Source: Paludisphaera mucosa
GTDB lineage: Bacteria; Planctomycetota; Planctomycetia; Isosphaerales; Isosphaeraceae
NCBI RefSeq assembly: GCF_029589435.1
Contig: NZ_JARRAG010000002.1
Coordinates: 1,426,001 to 1,490,000, forward strand
Length of the DNA stretch: 64,000 nt
Direction of reading: 5' to 3'
Positions 1 through 8,891 of the stretch are shown one piece after another. The position numbers were made by a program, and so were the translations under genes. Every line of letters starts with the position of its first letter. Positions within the stretch are counted from its first letter, which is position 1. The notes beneath the pieces were generated by a model. It searched no databases. It was not told where the DNA came from and saw only the letters and a list, made by a program, of their open reading frames with translations.

Positions 1-1
1 C

Positions 2-1952
2 AACTTCGACAAGCAGCCGCTCGGCGAGGCCATGGCGTTCATCAGCAACTACACCGGCGTGAACATCACGCTCGACCCCAAGGCGCTCACCGACGAGGGC
101 CTCACGTCCTCGACCCCGGTGTCGCTGAACCTGTCGAACGTCTCGCTCAAGACCGTGCTGAAGCTGATGCTCAAGCCGCTGGGCATGAACTACACGATCG
201 AGGAAGACGTCCTCGTCATCACCGACAACCAGGCGACCAGCCAGGAGACCTTCACCCACCCCTACTACGTGGCCGACCTGGTCATGCCCAAGAGCAAGGA
301 CGCCCGGCAGACCCCCGGCGTGGCCCTGAACGCGAACACGACGACCCAGACCGACGTCCACGGCATGCCGATCAACGGCGGCCAGGGCGTGCCGCTCGGC
401 GTCGGCGGCTCCCCCGGCTCGGCCTCGTCGAGCCACGAGGAGCGGCCCCCGGTCGACATGACCCCGCTGATCCAGCTCATCACCACGTCGATCGCCCCGG
501 GCACCTGGCAGGTGCGCGACGGCGAGAACCAGGACGTCTCCTCGGCCTACGGCCTGGGCGGCGGCTTCGGCGGCGGCGGCGCGGGCGGCGACATCGACCA
601 GGGGCGGCCCCCCGGCTCGATCACGCCGTTCTTCCTCAGCATCAGCCTGATCATCCGCCACACGGCGGAGGTCCACGAGCAGATCGCCGACCTGCTCCGC
701 CAGCTCCGTAGGCTCCAGGACCTGCAGGTCTCGATCGAGGTCCGGTTCATCACGGTGACCGACTCGTTCTTCGAGCAGATCGGCGTCGACTTCGACTTCG
801 CCATCAACTCCAAGAGCGTGGGCAAGCAGAGCACCTGGGCCTACCCGAACAACACCGTCACCAACGTCATCACGGCGCCCGGCGGCGGCGGCACCGGCAC
901 GACCGGCGGCACCACCGGCGGCACCACCGGCGGCACGACCGGCGGCACCACCGGCGGCACCACCGGCGGCGGCGGCGGCGGCACGACCAGGCGGCACCCA
1001 GGGCGGCGGCGGCGGCACCGGCGGCATCGGCGGGGCGGGCATCGGCGGCGGCGGCGCCACCACGGCCGGCGGCGGCGGCACCGGCGGGGGGACCGGCACC
1101 CAGACGCCGGCCTACCTCATCAACCCGATCCGCGACTACTCCAACTACCTGCCCGGCGGCAAGTCGCCGGTGGTGGTGGGCACCCAGGGCGGCGGCCTCT
1201 ACAACTTCTCGCCGACCTTGCAGATCCCCTTCACCAACACCCAGGGGAGCCTGATCGCCCCGTTCAACACGGTGGCCGGCGCCGGCGCCTCGCTGGGCCT
1301 GGCGTTCCTGAGCGACCTGGAAGTCTACTTCTTCCTCACGGCCGCCCAGGGCGACACCCGCAACAACATCCTCCAGGCGCCCAAGGTGACCACCTTCAAC
1401 GGGGCCGCCGCGACCATCCAGAACGGCGACGTCCAGTACTACGTGGCGTCGCTCTTCCCGATCCTCGGCCCCGGCTCGGTGGCCTTCCAGCCCAACGTCC
1501 AGCAGCTGAACAACGGCGTCATCCTGCAGGTCACGCCGGTCGTCACGGCCGACCGCCGCTACGTGCGGCTCAGCCTCTCGCCGTTCTTCCAGGTCGTCAA
1601 CGGCTTCACGACCATCACCGTCCCCGCCGCGGTCGGCGGAGCCGGCCTGGGCGGCGCCTCGGCGGCCATCAACGGCACGATCCAGCTGCCCAACACGACG
1701 GTCACCACCGTCAACACGACCGTCACCGTCCCCGACGGCGGCACCGTGCTGCTCGGCGGCGTCAAGCAGCTCCAGGAGCAGCGCCTGGAGTACGGCGTCC
1801 CGGTGCTCTCCAAGGCCCCGTGGATCGACCGCCTGTTCCGCAACGTCGGCATCGGCCGGACGACCTCCAGCCTGATGCTGATGGTCACCCCGCGGATCAT
1901 CATCCTCGAGGAAGAGGAAGAGCGGCTCGGCATCCCCTCGGTCGCCTTCTGA
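2..1952 (+). CDS. Secretin-family outer-membrane protein (GspD/PilQ-like), 5' truncated by window edge, frameshifted
   Basis: The 3' part of a secretin-like gene, which would form an outer-membrane pore for a type II secretion or type IV pilus system. The reading frame is already open at base 2, so the true start lies upstream. The first ~80 residues look like an STN/N-type secretin domain (LGEAMAFISNYTGVNITLD). A Gly-rich linker follows, then a motif around nt 730-800 (SIEVRFITVTDSFFEQIGVD), and the classic secretin end near nt 1735-1900 (PDGGTVLLGG, then a VPVLSKAPWIDRLF segment and LMLMVTPRII). The frame breaks at about nt 989, inside a run of 12-nt units encoding Thr-Thr-Gly-Gly. Removing one A at 989 joins the N-terminal frame to the frame that carries the secretin core and ends at 1952. 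No pilus or GspE genes lie in view. Confidence 0.8.
890..1105 (+). repeat. Tandem Thr/Gly-coding repeat inside the secretin gene
   Basis: About six consecutive 12-nt units encode Thr-Thr-Gly-Gly. They are followed by degenerate GGC-rich sequence encoding poly-Gly/Thr. It forms a flexible linker between the N-terminal domains and the secretin core and contains the frameshift at 989. Confidence 0.8.
989..989 (+). other. Apparent 1-nt insertion (frameshift) in the secretin gene
   Basis: The repeated pattern ACC-GGC-GGC is broken to ACC-A-GGC-GGC. Upstream of this base the secretin frame is positions 2 mod 3. Downstream the conserved secretin core is in positions 0 mod 3. The shift sits in (ACC/ACG)(GGC)n repeats that favour slippage and sequencing error. 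Confidence 0.7.
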
Positions 1953-1986
1953 CCGAGGCCCGCGCCGAAGGCTCTGCGAACCCAGG

Positions 1987-2013
1987 GACCGCCGGGACGA
2001 ACTCCCGGCGGTC
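1987..2013 (+). terminator. Stem-loop after the secretin gene
   Basis: A perfect 11-bp inverted repeat (1987-1997 with 2003-2013) has a 5-nt loop and starts 35 nt after the secretin stop. It lacks a strong T tract, which is common in GC-rich genomes. It probably ends the secretin transcript. Confidence 0.55.
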
Positions 2014-2122
2014 TCGCATTTCGAACGCCCGCCGTCCGGCTTGCACCGGCGCCGTCGGCGGATCATGCTGGGGGGCGAAACGAGCGCGACCGAACCCCGA
2101 CGCGGCGACCGAGGAGCCACGC

Positions 2123-2830
2123 ATGAACACCCTGATCCTCTCCGCGACCTTCCTGGCGGCCCTGGGCTGGCAGGCCCCCGACGACGAGCCGGCCGAGGCC
2201 CCCCCCGCCTTCAAGCCCGAGCCGGGCTGGAAATCGCTGGGGCGCAGCCTCTGGTTCGACGCCGCGTCCAGCCCCAAGCGGCTGATCCTGCGGGGCCGCG
2301 TCGTCTTCCGCGAGGGCCCGCTCGAACACCTCGTCTGCCTCCGCGGCACCAAGGAGCACGAGGCGATCATCGCCACCGACGCCGCCCCCACCCAGATCCA
2401 CGCCGGCCTGCTCCTGACCGGCGTCGAGCCCGGCGGGCCCGTCCGGTTCAAGCCCGAGTTCCGCCCCCCCCACGGGCCCGCCATCGGCCTGACCGTCCGC
2501 TGGAAGCGGGGCGAGGCGATCGAGCAGGCCGACGCCCGGACCTGGGTCCAGGACGACAAGACCAAGAAGGACCTCGACGTCGACTGGGTCTTCGCAGGCA
2601 GCATCCTCTACGAAGACCCCGTCACCAAGAAGGCCGTCTACGCCGCCGAGGAGGGCGACCTGATCACCGTCGCCAACTTCGCCAGCGCGATCCTCGACCT
2701 CCCGGTCGTCAGCTCGGCCGACGACGCCGAACGAACCTTCGTCGCGCATACCTCGCGCATCCCCGCCGTCGGGACCGAAGTCCAGCTCATTATGAGCCCT
2801 CATCCCCCCAAAATACCGAAAACTCCCTGA
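2123..2830 (+). CDS. YdjY-like exported protein
   Basis: A 235-residue protein starting MNTLILSATFLAALGWQAP, a short hydrophobic leader that fits a Sec signal peptide. The body has the pattern of YdjY-domain proteins common in planctomycetes: GWKSLGRSLWFD, then LILRGRVVFREGPLEHLVC, a LLLTGVEPG segment, and near the end a W-x-F-x-GS-x-L-x-x-D-P segment. Its molecular role is unknown. The ATG at 2123 is chosen because the preceding in-frame sequence back to the secretin is non-coding in character and contains the 1987-2013 hairpin. It follows the secretin in the same direction with a 170-nt gap, so co-regulation is possible but not shown. Confidence 0.7.
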   Translation: MNTLILSATFLAALGWQAPDDEPAEAPPAFKPEPGWKSLGRSLWFDAASSPKRLILRGRVVFREGPLEHLVCLRGTKEHEAIIATDAAPTQIHAGLLLTGVEPGGPVRFKPEFRPPHGPAIGLTVRWKRGEAIEQADARTWVQDDKTKKDLDVDWVFAGSILYEDPVTKKAVYAAEEGDLITVANFASAILDLPVVSSADDAERTFVAHTSRIPAVGTEVQLIMSPHPPKIPKTP

Positions 2831-2842
2831 TTGCCTTGTTTG

Positions 2843-3037
2843 CTAATCCGTCAATCTGAGGGCGCACCAGACGCCGAAAGGATGGAACTGGGCGTCGATG
2901 GGACGCACTTCGAGATGCTCCCACTCCTCCAGCGACCAGATCAGCAGACGCGCCGGATGGCCGTTGATCCGCCATCCGGTGGCCGGCACCACGTGGTGCA
3001 TGGGTGCTTTATCGCGTGCAATCGCCAGCCCGCTCAT
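2843..3037 (-). CDS. Small hypothetical protein, possible gene remnant
   Basis: A 64-residue frame whose C-terminal half looks coding: WRINGHPARLLIWSLEEWE followed by RPIDAQFHPFGVWCALRL, rich in Trp and aromatic residues. I do not recognise a characterised family. The frame could extend upstream to about 3154, but that part is Arg/Pro-rich and unconvincing. It lies convergent to the YdjY-like gene with 12 nt between stops. It may be an intact small gene or the tail of a lost mobile-element gene. Confidence is low because there is no clear ribosome-binding site. Confidence 0.35.
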   Translation of the reverse strand: MSGLAIARDKAPMHHVVPATGWRINGHPARLLIWSLEEWEHLEVRPIDAQFHPFGVWCALRLTD

Positions 3038-3460
3038 CCGACCGTTATGATTCACTGCCGGGGCTCCTGTTGCATCCGGGGCCTCATAGCCGCACGGACG
3101 CCTGCGGGGTCGTTTTACCTCTTGGGAAGGATCAACATTGACCCGGGAGCGCAAGCCTCGTCGCTCGCACGCCGTTTTCCTGTATCGTCTCGAGGAGTTG
3201 AAATTGGACCCGCGACGCGACCGACCCCGAGGTCGCTTCGGGCGGAAGGGGGTCGGACGTCGCTGGTCCGAGATGAGCGGAAGACGAACCGCCTGAAGCT
3301 GGCTTGATTCTGCGCTTAATAAAACCCCGTTGCAAGAGGGTGCAGCCTGTCTACTGTGTTTTCATGGGCGCATGCGTGTTTTTGATCCCCGCTCGCGTCG
3401 TCAAAGAGCGTTGTTCTTCGAGGAAAACACATTTTTTGCAACCAATGAAGGTCGGATCCC
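3038..3460. other. Intergenic region upstream of the ABC transporter operon
   Basis: No convincing gene is seen. The part from about 3300 to 3450 is noticeably richer in A and T than its surroundings, including a TTTTTTG run near 3432, and probably holds the promoter of the downstream ABC transporter pair. I cannot place exact -35/-10 boxes. Confidence 0.4.
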
Positions 3461-4381
3461 ATGAAGCAACCGGCCCTGATCATGTCGGACGGACTGACGA
3501 AGGCCTACGGGCCGACTTATGCGCTGCGCGACCTAAGTCTCGACGTACGCCAGGGTGAGGTGTTCGGGCTGCTGGGCCCGAACGGCTCGGGCAAGACGAC
3601 GACGATCCGGCTTTGGTTAGGCCTGATGCGGCCGACTCGGGGCCGGGCGTCGATCTTCGGCCTCGACTGCTGGCGGGGCGGCCTGCAGGTGCGGCGGCTG
3701 GTCTCGTACCTGCCGGGCGAGCTGCGGATGCCGGGTTCGCTCTCGGGGCTGGGGGTCTTGAAGTTCCTCAGCGGCCTGCGCGACGGCGAGGGCCTCGACC
3801 GCGCCGCGGCGATCGCCGAGCGGGTGATGAAGCTGGACCTGAGTCGCAAGGTCCGGAAATACTCGACGGGCATGAAGCAGAAGCTGGCCCTGGCCCAGGC
3901 CTTCGCCGACCCGGTCGACGTCCTGATCCTCGACGAGCCGACCTCGGCCCTCGACCCCTCGGCGCGGCTCGACGTGATGAACCTGATCCGCGAGGCGAAG
4001 GCGCAAGGCCAGACGGTGATCTTCTCCGGCCACGTCCTCTCCGAGATCGAGTCGGTCTGCGACCGGGTGGCGATCCTCCGCCGGGGCCGCCTGGTCCATG
4101 TCGAGGACATGCACGCACGCCGTCGCCTGCGCATGGTCCTGGCTCGTTTCGCCGGCGAGCCCCCCCTCCCTTTCCCCGAGGAGCTGGATTTGAAGGTCCG
4201 GGGGACGGAGGGCGCGGCTCTCCTCTTGGAGCACGGCGGCGAGCTGGGCCCCCTGCTCCGCTGGCTGGCGACGGTCCCGGTCGAGGACCTGGCGATCGGG
4301 ACCGAGGACCTCCACACCCTGTACAACCAGTTTCACGGCCCCGACGTCGACGTCGCCGAGGATGAGGACTCCGCCCGATGA
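3461..4381 (+). CDS. ABC transporter ATP-binding protein
   Basis: A 306-residue ATPase subunit of an ABC-2 type exporter, acting at the inner face of the cytoplasmic membrane. The Walker A motif GPNGSGKT is at residues 39-46. A degenerate signature STGMKQK is near residue 139, Walker B (VLILDEPTSALDP) follows, and an H-loop is seen in FSGHVLSEIE. The last ~80 residues form the usual C-terminal extension of the CcmA/NatA-like class. The gene overlaps the permease gene by 4 nt (ATGA at 4378-4381), so the two are translationally coupled. The substrate is not predictable; antibiotic, lipid or Na+ export are typical for the class. Confidence 0.92.
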   Translation: MKQPALIMSDGLTKAYGPTYALRDLSLDVRQGEVFGLLGPNGSGKTTTIRLWLGLMRPTRGRASIFGLDCWRGGLQVRRLVSYLPGELRMPGSLSGLGVLKFLSGLRDGEGLDRAAAIAERVMKLDLSRKVRKYSTGMKQKLALAQAFADPVDVLILDEPTSALDPSARLDVMNLIREAKAQGQTVIFSGHVLSEIESVCDRVAILRRGRLVHVEDMHARRRLRMVLARFAGEPPLPFPEELDLKVRGTEGAALLLEHGGELGPLLRWLATVPVEDLAIGTEDLHTLYNQFHGPDVDVAEDEDSAR

Positions 4382-5205
4382 AGCCGTTCTGGACCCTGGT
4401 CCGCAAGAATCTGCACGACGTGCGCTGGTCGCTCTTCCTGTCGATCGTCTGCCTGTTCGCCCTGGGCTGGCTGCTGGTCTACGTGGCGTCGCTGCAGGAG
4501 ACGCGGATCCGCCAGGCCCTCAGCGACGGCAAGGGGTTCGAGTGGGTCCGCCAGCTCGGCCTGGAGGCGAATCCGCCGTCGATCGAGATCATGATGGCCT
4601 TCTGGAACCATCCGTTCATCATCCTGCTGGTGGCGATCTGGTCGATCGGCCGGGGGGCGAACGCGGTCGGCGCCGAGATCGAGCGCGGGACGCTCGACAT
4701 GGTGATGTCGCGCCCCGTCTCCCGGTCGGCGTACCTGGCGTCGCAGGTCCTGACGTCGACCCTGGGCCTGCTGGCCATCGCCGGGGCCCTGGCGGCGGGC
4801 GCGTACGCGGCGACCTTCTACAACTTCTTGAAGACGCCCCCGGCGTTCGGGCTGCTGATGCGGCCGGCGTTCAACCTCGCCGCGCTGGCCTTCCCGATGT
4901 ACGGCTACACGCTGCTCGTCTCGGCGATCGACATCGTCCGCTGGCGGGCGCTCATGGTGGGCTCGGTGCTGACGCTGGGCGGGTTCATCGCGCGGGTGAT
5001 CGCCGTGATCCCCGTGTTCAAGGACTCGGCCTGGCGGCCCTGGGCCGAACGTGCGTCGCTGTTCACCCTCTATAATCCCGTGGACGCGGTCTCCGACCGC
5101 TCCCACTACGATTACGACGTGGCGGTGCTGCTGGGCCTGGGTTCGGCGTGCATCGCCCTGGCCTTCCTGGCGTTCGCCGTCCGCGACCTGCCGGCCAACT
5201 CCTGA
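4378..5205 (+). CDS. ABC-2 family transporter permease
   Basis: A 275-residue integral membrane protein partnering the preceding ATPase. There is an N-terminal cytoplasmic segment and a first membrane span at about residues 18-38. A long loop follows, then further spans from about residue 78 (FIILLVAIWSIGRGANAVGAEIERGT), with the E-x-E-x-G-T-L-D-M-V-M-S-R-P-V-S-R motif typical of ABC-2 permeases. Later spans end with a hydrophobic helix just before the C terminus. The 4-nt overlap with the ATPase gene supports a two-gene operon; the next gene starts 30 nt downstream and may be read from the same transcript. Confidence 0.85.
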   Translation: MKPFWTLVRKNLHDVRWSLFLSIVCLFALGWLLVYVASLQETRIRQALSDGKGFEWVRQLGLEANPPSIEIMMAFWNHPFIILLVAIWSIGRGANAVGAEIERGTLDMVMSRPVSRSAYLASQVLTSTLGLLAIAGALAAGAYAATFYNFLKTPPAFGLLMRPAFNLAALAFPMYGYTLLVSAIDIVRWRALMVGSVLTLGGFIARVIAVIPVFKDSAWRPWAERASLFTLYNPVDAVSDRSHYDYDVAVLLGLGSACIALAFLAFAVRDLPANS

Positions 5206-5235
5206 CGCCCGGACCGACCCCGAGGGATCCCCGCC

Positions 5236-6069
5236 GTGAACCCCGCCCCCGCGCCCGCCATCACCACGGTCGACGCCTTCACGGATCGGCCCTTCGCCGG
5301 CAACCCGGCGGCCGTCTGCGTCCTCGACGCCCCCGCGCCCGAGGGCTGGATGCAGCTCGTCGCCCGCGAGATGAACCTGTCGGAGACCGCCTTCCTGCAC
5401 CCGATCGACGGCGGCCCGAGATACCGCCTGCGCTGGTTCACCCCGGCCGTCGAGGTCGACCTCTGCGGCCACGCGACGCTCGCCACGGCGCACGTCCTGT
5501 GGGAGGAAGGTCGGCTCGCGGCCGACGCGACCGCCGAGTTCGAAACCCGCAGCGGGCTCCTGACCGCCCGCCGGGTCGACGGCTGGATCGAACTCGACTT
5601 CCCCGCCAAGCCCGCCGATCGACGGGTCGAGGACCCGGCCGAGCTGGAGGCGATCGCCGCGGCCCTGCGCAGCGAGGTCGTCTCGGCCCATCGCAACGCG
5701 TTCGACCTGCTGGTCGAGCTGGCCGACGAGCGCGCCGTGCGTGAATTGGCCCCGGACTTCGGCCTGGTGAAGGGGATCACCCCGCGCGGGGCGATCGTCA
5801 CCGGCCGGTCGTCCGACCCGGCCTTCGACTTCGTCTCCCGCTTCTTCTGCCCCAACGTGGGCGTGGACGAGGACCCCGTCTGCGGCTCCGCCCATTGCTG
5901 CTCCGGCCCCTTCTGGGCCGCCCGCCTGGGCCGCGCCGACCTGCTCGCCCATCAGGTCTCCGCCCGAGGCGGCGTCCTCCGCCTCCGCATCGGCGCCGAA
6001 CGCGTCGCCCTCGCCGGCCAGGCCGTCACCACCTTCCGCGGCCGCCTGCAAGGCGCGGCGGGGCTCTGA
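5236..6069 (+). CDS. PhzF family isomerase/epimerase
   Basis: A 277-residue protein of the PhzF/diaminopimelate-epimerase-fold family. The N terminus has the family pattern VDAFTDRPFAGNPAAVCVL. The catalytic Glu is expected at residue 50 in NLSETAFL, followed by RWFTPAVEVDLCGHATLA. The C-terminal half has DEDPVCGSAHC. PhzF in phenazine makers isomerises dihydrohydroxyanthranilate, but no phenazine genes are nearby, so the true substrate is unknown. The start is a GTG at 5236. It follows the ABC permease by 30 nt on the same strand and may share its operon. Confidence 0.88.
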   Translation: MNPAPAPAITTVDAFTDRPFAGNPAAVCVLDAPAPEGWMQLVAREMNLSETAFLHPIDGGPRYRLRWFTPAVEVDLCGHATLATAHVLWEEGRLAADATAEFETRSGLLTARRVDGWIELDFPAKPADRRVEDPAELEAIAAALRSEVVSAHRNAFDLLVELADERAVRELAPDFGLVKGITPRGAIVTGRSSDPAFDFVSRFFCPNVGVDEDPVCGSAHCCSGPFWAARLGRADLLAHQVSARGGVLRLRIGAERVALAGQAVTTFRGRLQGAAGL

Positions 6070-6121
6070 AGGCGACGCTGCGGGTCGATCTTGATATGTT
6101 GCTCAGGAAGGAGGCTCTCGC

Positions 6122-6379
6122 ATGACGATCCATCTGTCCGACGACGGCGAGCAGTTCGTCCGTTCGCTCATCGACGCAGGGCGGTTCGCCTCGGAAGACG
6201 CCGTGGTCGAGGCGGCTCTGAGGCTGCTTCACGAACATGTCGAGGAAGCCAAGTCGGCGCTGCTTCGCCATGACGTCGGCGAGGCCGTCGCCCAGGCCGA
6301 TCGTGGCGAGCCGACGCCTTTCGACCCCCATGACACGATCGCCCGCGTCCGTTCCCGGCAGGCCGCCGGGCCCTCCTGA
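6122..6379 (+). CDS. ParD-like antitoxin (ribbon-helix-helix type)
   Basis: An 85-residue protein, MTIHLSDDGEQFVRSLIDAG then RFASEDAVVEAALRLL. This matches the N-terminal DNA-binding and dimerisation pattern of ParD/CopG antitoxins. The C-terminal half, which normally wraps the toxin, is present. A strong ribosome-binding site (AAGGAGG at 6109-6115) sits 6 nt before the ATG. The following toxin frame overlaps by one base but is only a stub, so this antitoxin is probably orphaned. Confidence 0.75.
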   Translation: MTIHLSDDGEQFVRSLIDAGRFASEDAVVEAALRLLHEHVEEAKSALLRHDVGEAVAQADRGEPTPFDPHDTIARVRSRQAAGPS

Positions 6380-6465
6380 TGGCCGAAGTTCTGCACGCCC
6401 CGCTGGCGGAAGCCGACCTCGCCGCAATCCTTGCCGACCTCATGGACGAGGAACCCGGCGATTGA
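6379..6465 (+). pseudogene. Truncated ParE/RelE-like toxin remnant
   Basis: A 28-codon frame starting MAEVLHAPLAEADLAAILAD. It overlaps the antitoxin stop by one base (TGATG), exactly where parE normally begins. The N-terminal pattern (a β-strand, then hydrophobic-x-A-E-x-D-L-x-x-I) is that of ParE/RelE toxins, which are usually 90-100 residues. The frame stops after MDEEPGD, so all catalytic or gyrase-binding parts are missing. It most likely records deletion of the toxin. Confidence 0.55.
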
Positions 6466-6508
6466 CCGGACGTTGCGGTCGTGTTCGTTTCTCGGCCTCG
6501 GCCGATCC

Positions 6509-7696
6509 TCACGCGAACTCGAGCGCCTGGGCGAAGTCGTTCCAGAGGTCCTCGACGTCTTCGAGGCCGACGGAGAGGCGGATCAGGCCCGGGGTGACCC
6601 CGAGGCGTTCGAGGACGGCCGGGTCCTGGCCGCGGTGGCTGGTGGAGCACGGGTGGCTGACGGTCGTCTGGGCGTCGCCCAGGCTGGGGGCGAAGGGGAT
6701 CGCGCGAAGGCCGCGGATGAGGCGGTCGGCCTGCTCGCGGCCGCCGACGTCGAAGGCGATCATCGCGCCGAAGCCGCCGGAGAAGAGCCGTTTCGCCAGG
6801 GCGTGGTCGGGGTGCGAGACCAGGCCGGGGTACATCGTCCGCTCGACCTTGGGGTGGGTTTCGAGCCGGCGGGCCAGCTCCAGGGCGGTGCGCGAGGTCC
6901 GCTCGACGCGGAGCGGCAGCGTGACGGCCCCGCGGATCGTCAGCCAGCAGTCGAACGGGTTGCCGGTTTGGCCGAACGTCGAGGCGACGGCGTGGATCCG
7001 GGCGATCAGGTCGCGCGGGCCGACCACCGCGCCCAGCGTCACGTCGCCGTGGCCGCCGATCAGCTTGGTCAGCGAGTGCGCCACCAGCGTCGTCCCGAGC
7101 GCGATCGGCTTGCACAGCAGGGGGGCGAACGTGTGGTCGATCATCAGCGGGACGCCGGCGTCGCGGGCGGCGGCGGCGACGCCTTCCAGGTCGCAGACGC
7201 GGAGCAAGGGGTTCGAGATCGTCTCGGCCACGACGAGGCGGGCGTCGGGGGCCTCGGCCAGGGCCCGTCGCAGCGTCTCGGGCCGCGACGGGTCGAACAG
7301 GGTGTGCGAGACGCCGAACCGGGCCAGCTCGCGGGCGATCAGCGTCGTGGTCTTGCCGTAAAGCCCCTCGGAGACGAGCACCCGGCCCCCCTGCTCCGTC
7401 AGGGTCAGCACCGACGCGGCGATCGCCCCCATGCCCGAGGCGCAGATCAGGCCGGCCTCGGCCCCTTCGAGCTTGGCGAGCTTGTCGGCGAGCTGGGCGG
7501 CGTTGGGGTGGCCGTCGCGGGCGTAGAAGAAGCCCTCGGCGCGGCCCTCGAACAGGGCGTCGACCTCGTCGAGGCCGGCGATCCGGTAGACCGAGGCGAG
7601 CTGGATCGGCGGGGCCAGCGGCTCGCTGATGGAGCGCGGGGGCTCGGGCGCGCGGGCGCATCGGGTCGCGTCGGAGGCGGGCTCGTCGTGGGGCAT
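6509..7696 (-). CDS. Cys/Met metabolism PLP-dependent enzyme (cystathionine γ-synthase/methionine γ-lyase type)
   Basis: A 395-residue fold-type I PLP enzyme. Supporting motifs are YARDGHPN near residue 58, the PLP-stacking region ICASGMGAIAASVL (84-97), the SEGLYGKT loop, LMIDHTF (Asp187 for the PLP nitrogen) and the Schiff-base Lys211 in AHSLTKLIGGHGD. The C terminus has the family's GLIRLSVGLEDVEDL. Members carry out trans-sulfuration, O-acylhomoserine sulfhydrylation or γ-elimination; the sequence alone does not choose. It is followed on the same strand by nothing related. The PP2C gene starts upstream, with its stop 34 nt before this gene's start, so the two may be cotranscribed. Confidence 0.88.
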   Translation of the reverse strand: MPHDEPASDATRCARAPEPPRSISEPLAPPIQLASVYRIAGLDEVDALFEGRAEGFFYARDGHPNAAQLADKLAKLEGAEAGLICASGMGAIAASVLTLTEQGGRVLVSEGLYGKTTTLIARELARFGVSHTLFDPSRPETLRRALAEAPDARLVVAETISNPLLRVCDLEGVAAAARDAGVPLMIDHTFAPLLCKPIALGTTLVAHSLTKLIGGHGDVTLGAVVGPRDLIARIHAVASTFGQTGNPFDCWLTIRGAVTLPLRVERTSRTALELARRLETHPKVERTMYPGLVSHPDHALAKRLFSGGFGAMIAFDVGGREQADRLIRGLRAIPFAPSLGDAQTTVSHPCSTSHRGQDPAVLERLGVTPGLIRLSVGLEDVEDLWNDFAQALEFA

Positions 7697-7730
7697 CGCG
7701 GGGTCCGTCCGTGGGAACGTACGGTGCGGG

Positions 7731-8891
7731 TCAGGTGGCGGCGTGCTTGCGATGGAACCGGCCGGCCTGGCCGAGCATCGAGGCGATCTCGCCGATCTCG
7801 CGGAGCGACACCCAGGCGTTGCGGGCGGCCTGGGCCTCGGCGAGCTTGCGGCGGTGCTCGGAGAGCTGGGTCCAGTCGACCGACCAGGCCTGCGAGATGG
7901 CCGCCTCGCGGACGTCCTCGACGAGCTGCGAAAGCTCCTCGACGAGCCGGTCGTCGATCGCGCATTCGGCCGTCCGGTAGCGGTGCTCGTCCTCGGGGGC
8001 CAGCGTCTGGAGCGGCTTGGGGCCGGTGAACCGCGCGACGAGCCGGTCCTTCCACGACTTCGTCGCGCCGTTGGTCGGCCGGCCCTTCTTGGCGTCGGGG
8101 TCGTGCGCGTCGGTCTCGCCCGACTCGGGGTCGACCCAGGGGCCGACGCGGACGATGAGCACGGTGATGTTGTCGAGCCCGCCCCGGAGGTTCGCCAGGT
8201 GGACGAGGTAGCGGCAGGCGTCGCGGGGGTGGAAGTGGCCGGCGAAGGCCCCCAGCTCGGGGTCGGTCACGAAGCCGGAGAGGCCGTCGGAGCAGAGCAG
8301 GAAGACGTCCCCCTCGTGGACGGCGAACGGGCCTTCCAGGTCGACGTCGACCTCGGCCGGGCCCAGGCTCCGGGTGATCACGTTCTTGGGGATCGAGACG
8401 TTCGCCTGCTCGGGCGTCAGGTGGTTGCGGCGCACCAGCTCCCAGACCAGGCTGTGGTCGAACGAGAGCTGGTCGATGCGGCGCTCGCGGACGCGGTAGA
8501 CCCGCGAGTCGCCGACGTGCGCGACCAGGGCCCCCTCGGGCATCAATAGGAGCGACGAGCAGGTGGTCCCCATGCCGTCGAAGTCGCGGTTGGCCGCGGC
8601 CCGGACGTGGATCTGCGCGCTGACGTCGCGGAAGGCCTTGGCGATGGCCTCGCCGGCCGCGCCCACCTTGGCCTTCATGTAGCTGTGCGGGATCAGGTCG
8701 CAGGCCATCTTGCTGGCCAGCTCGCCGGCGGCGTGCGCGCCCATGCCGTCGGCCACCATGAACAGGTGCCCGCGGCGCCGCCAGGTCTCGCGGTTGGCCG
8801 CGCGGACGGCCGCGAAGCTGTCCTGATTGTTCTGACGGCGCATCCCCGTGTCGGAGGCCGAGGCGTCGATGATGATGTCGTCCCAGTTCAC
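7731..8891 (-). CDS. PP2C-family Ser/Thr protein phosphatase
   Basis: A 386-residue metal-dependent phosphatase. Metal-binding motifs are RRQNNQDS (Asp24), MVADGMGAHAAGE (Asp48, Gly49), LLCSDGLSGFV in the middle and GGLDNITVLIV near residue 250. The ~130-residue C-terminal extension after the catalytic domain has no domain I recognise. It is predicted cytoplasmic, with no membrane span or signal. The start is a GTG at 8889-8891 preceded by an AGAAGG ribosome-binding site. It probably reverses Hanks-type kinase signalling; a kinase gene lies near the other end of the window but is not linked. Confidence 0.9.
   Translation of the reverse strand: MNWDDIIIDASASDTGMRRQNNQDSFAAVRAANRETWRRRGHLFMVADGMGAHAAGELASKMACDLIPHSYMKAKVGAAGEAIAKAFRDVSAQIHVRAAANRDFDGMGTTCSSLLLMPEGALVAHVGDSRVYRVRERRIDQLSFDHSLVWELVRRNHLTPEQANVSIPKNVITRSLGPAEVDVDLEGPFAVHEGDVFLLCSDGLSGFVTDPELGAFAGHFHPRDACRYLVHLANLRGGLDNITVLIVRVGPWVDPESGETDAHDPDAKKGRPTNGATKSWKDRLVARFTGPKPLQTLAPEDEHRYRTAECAIDDRLVEELSQLVEDVREAAISQAWSVDWTQLSEHRRKLAEAQAARNAWVSLREIGEIASMLGQAGRFHRKHAAT

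Noticed and set aside
5236-6069. Phenazine biosynthesis cluster suggested by PhzF
   Set aside because: No other phz gene is nearby. PhzF-fold proteins of unknown substrate are common in bacteria.
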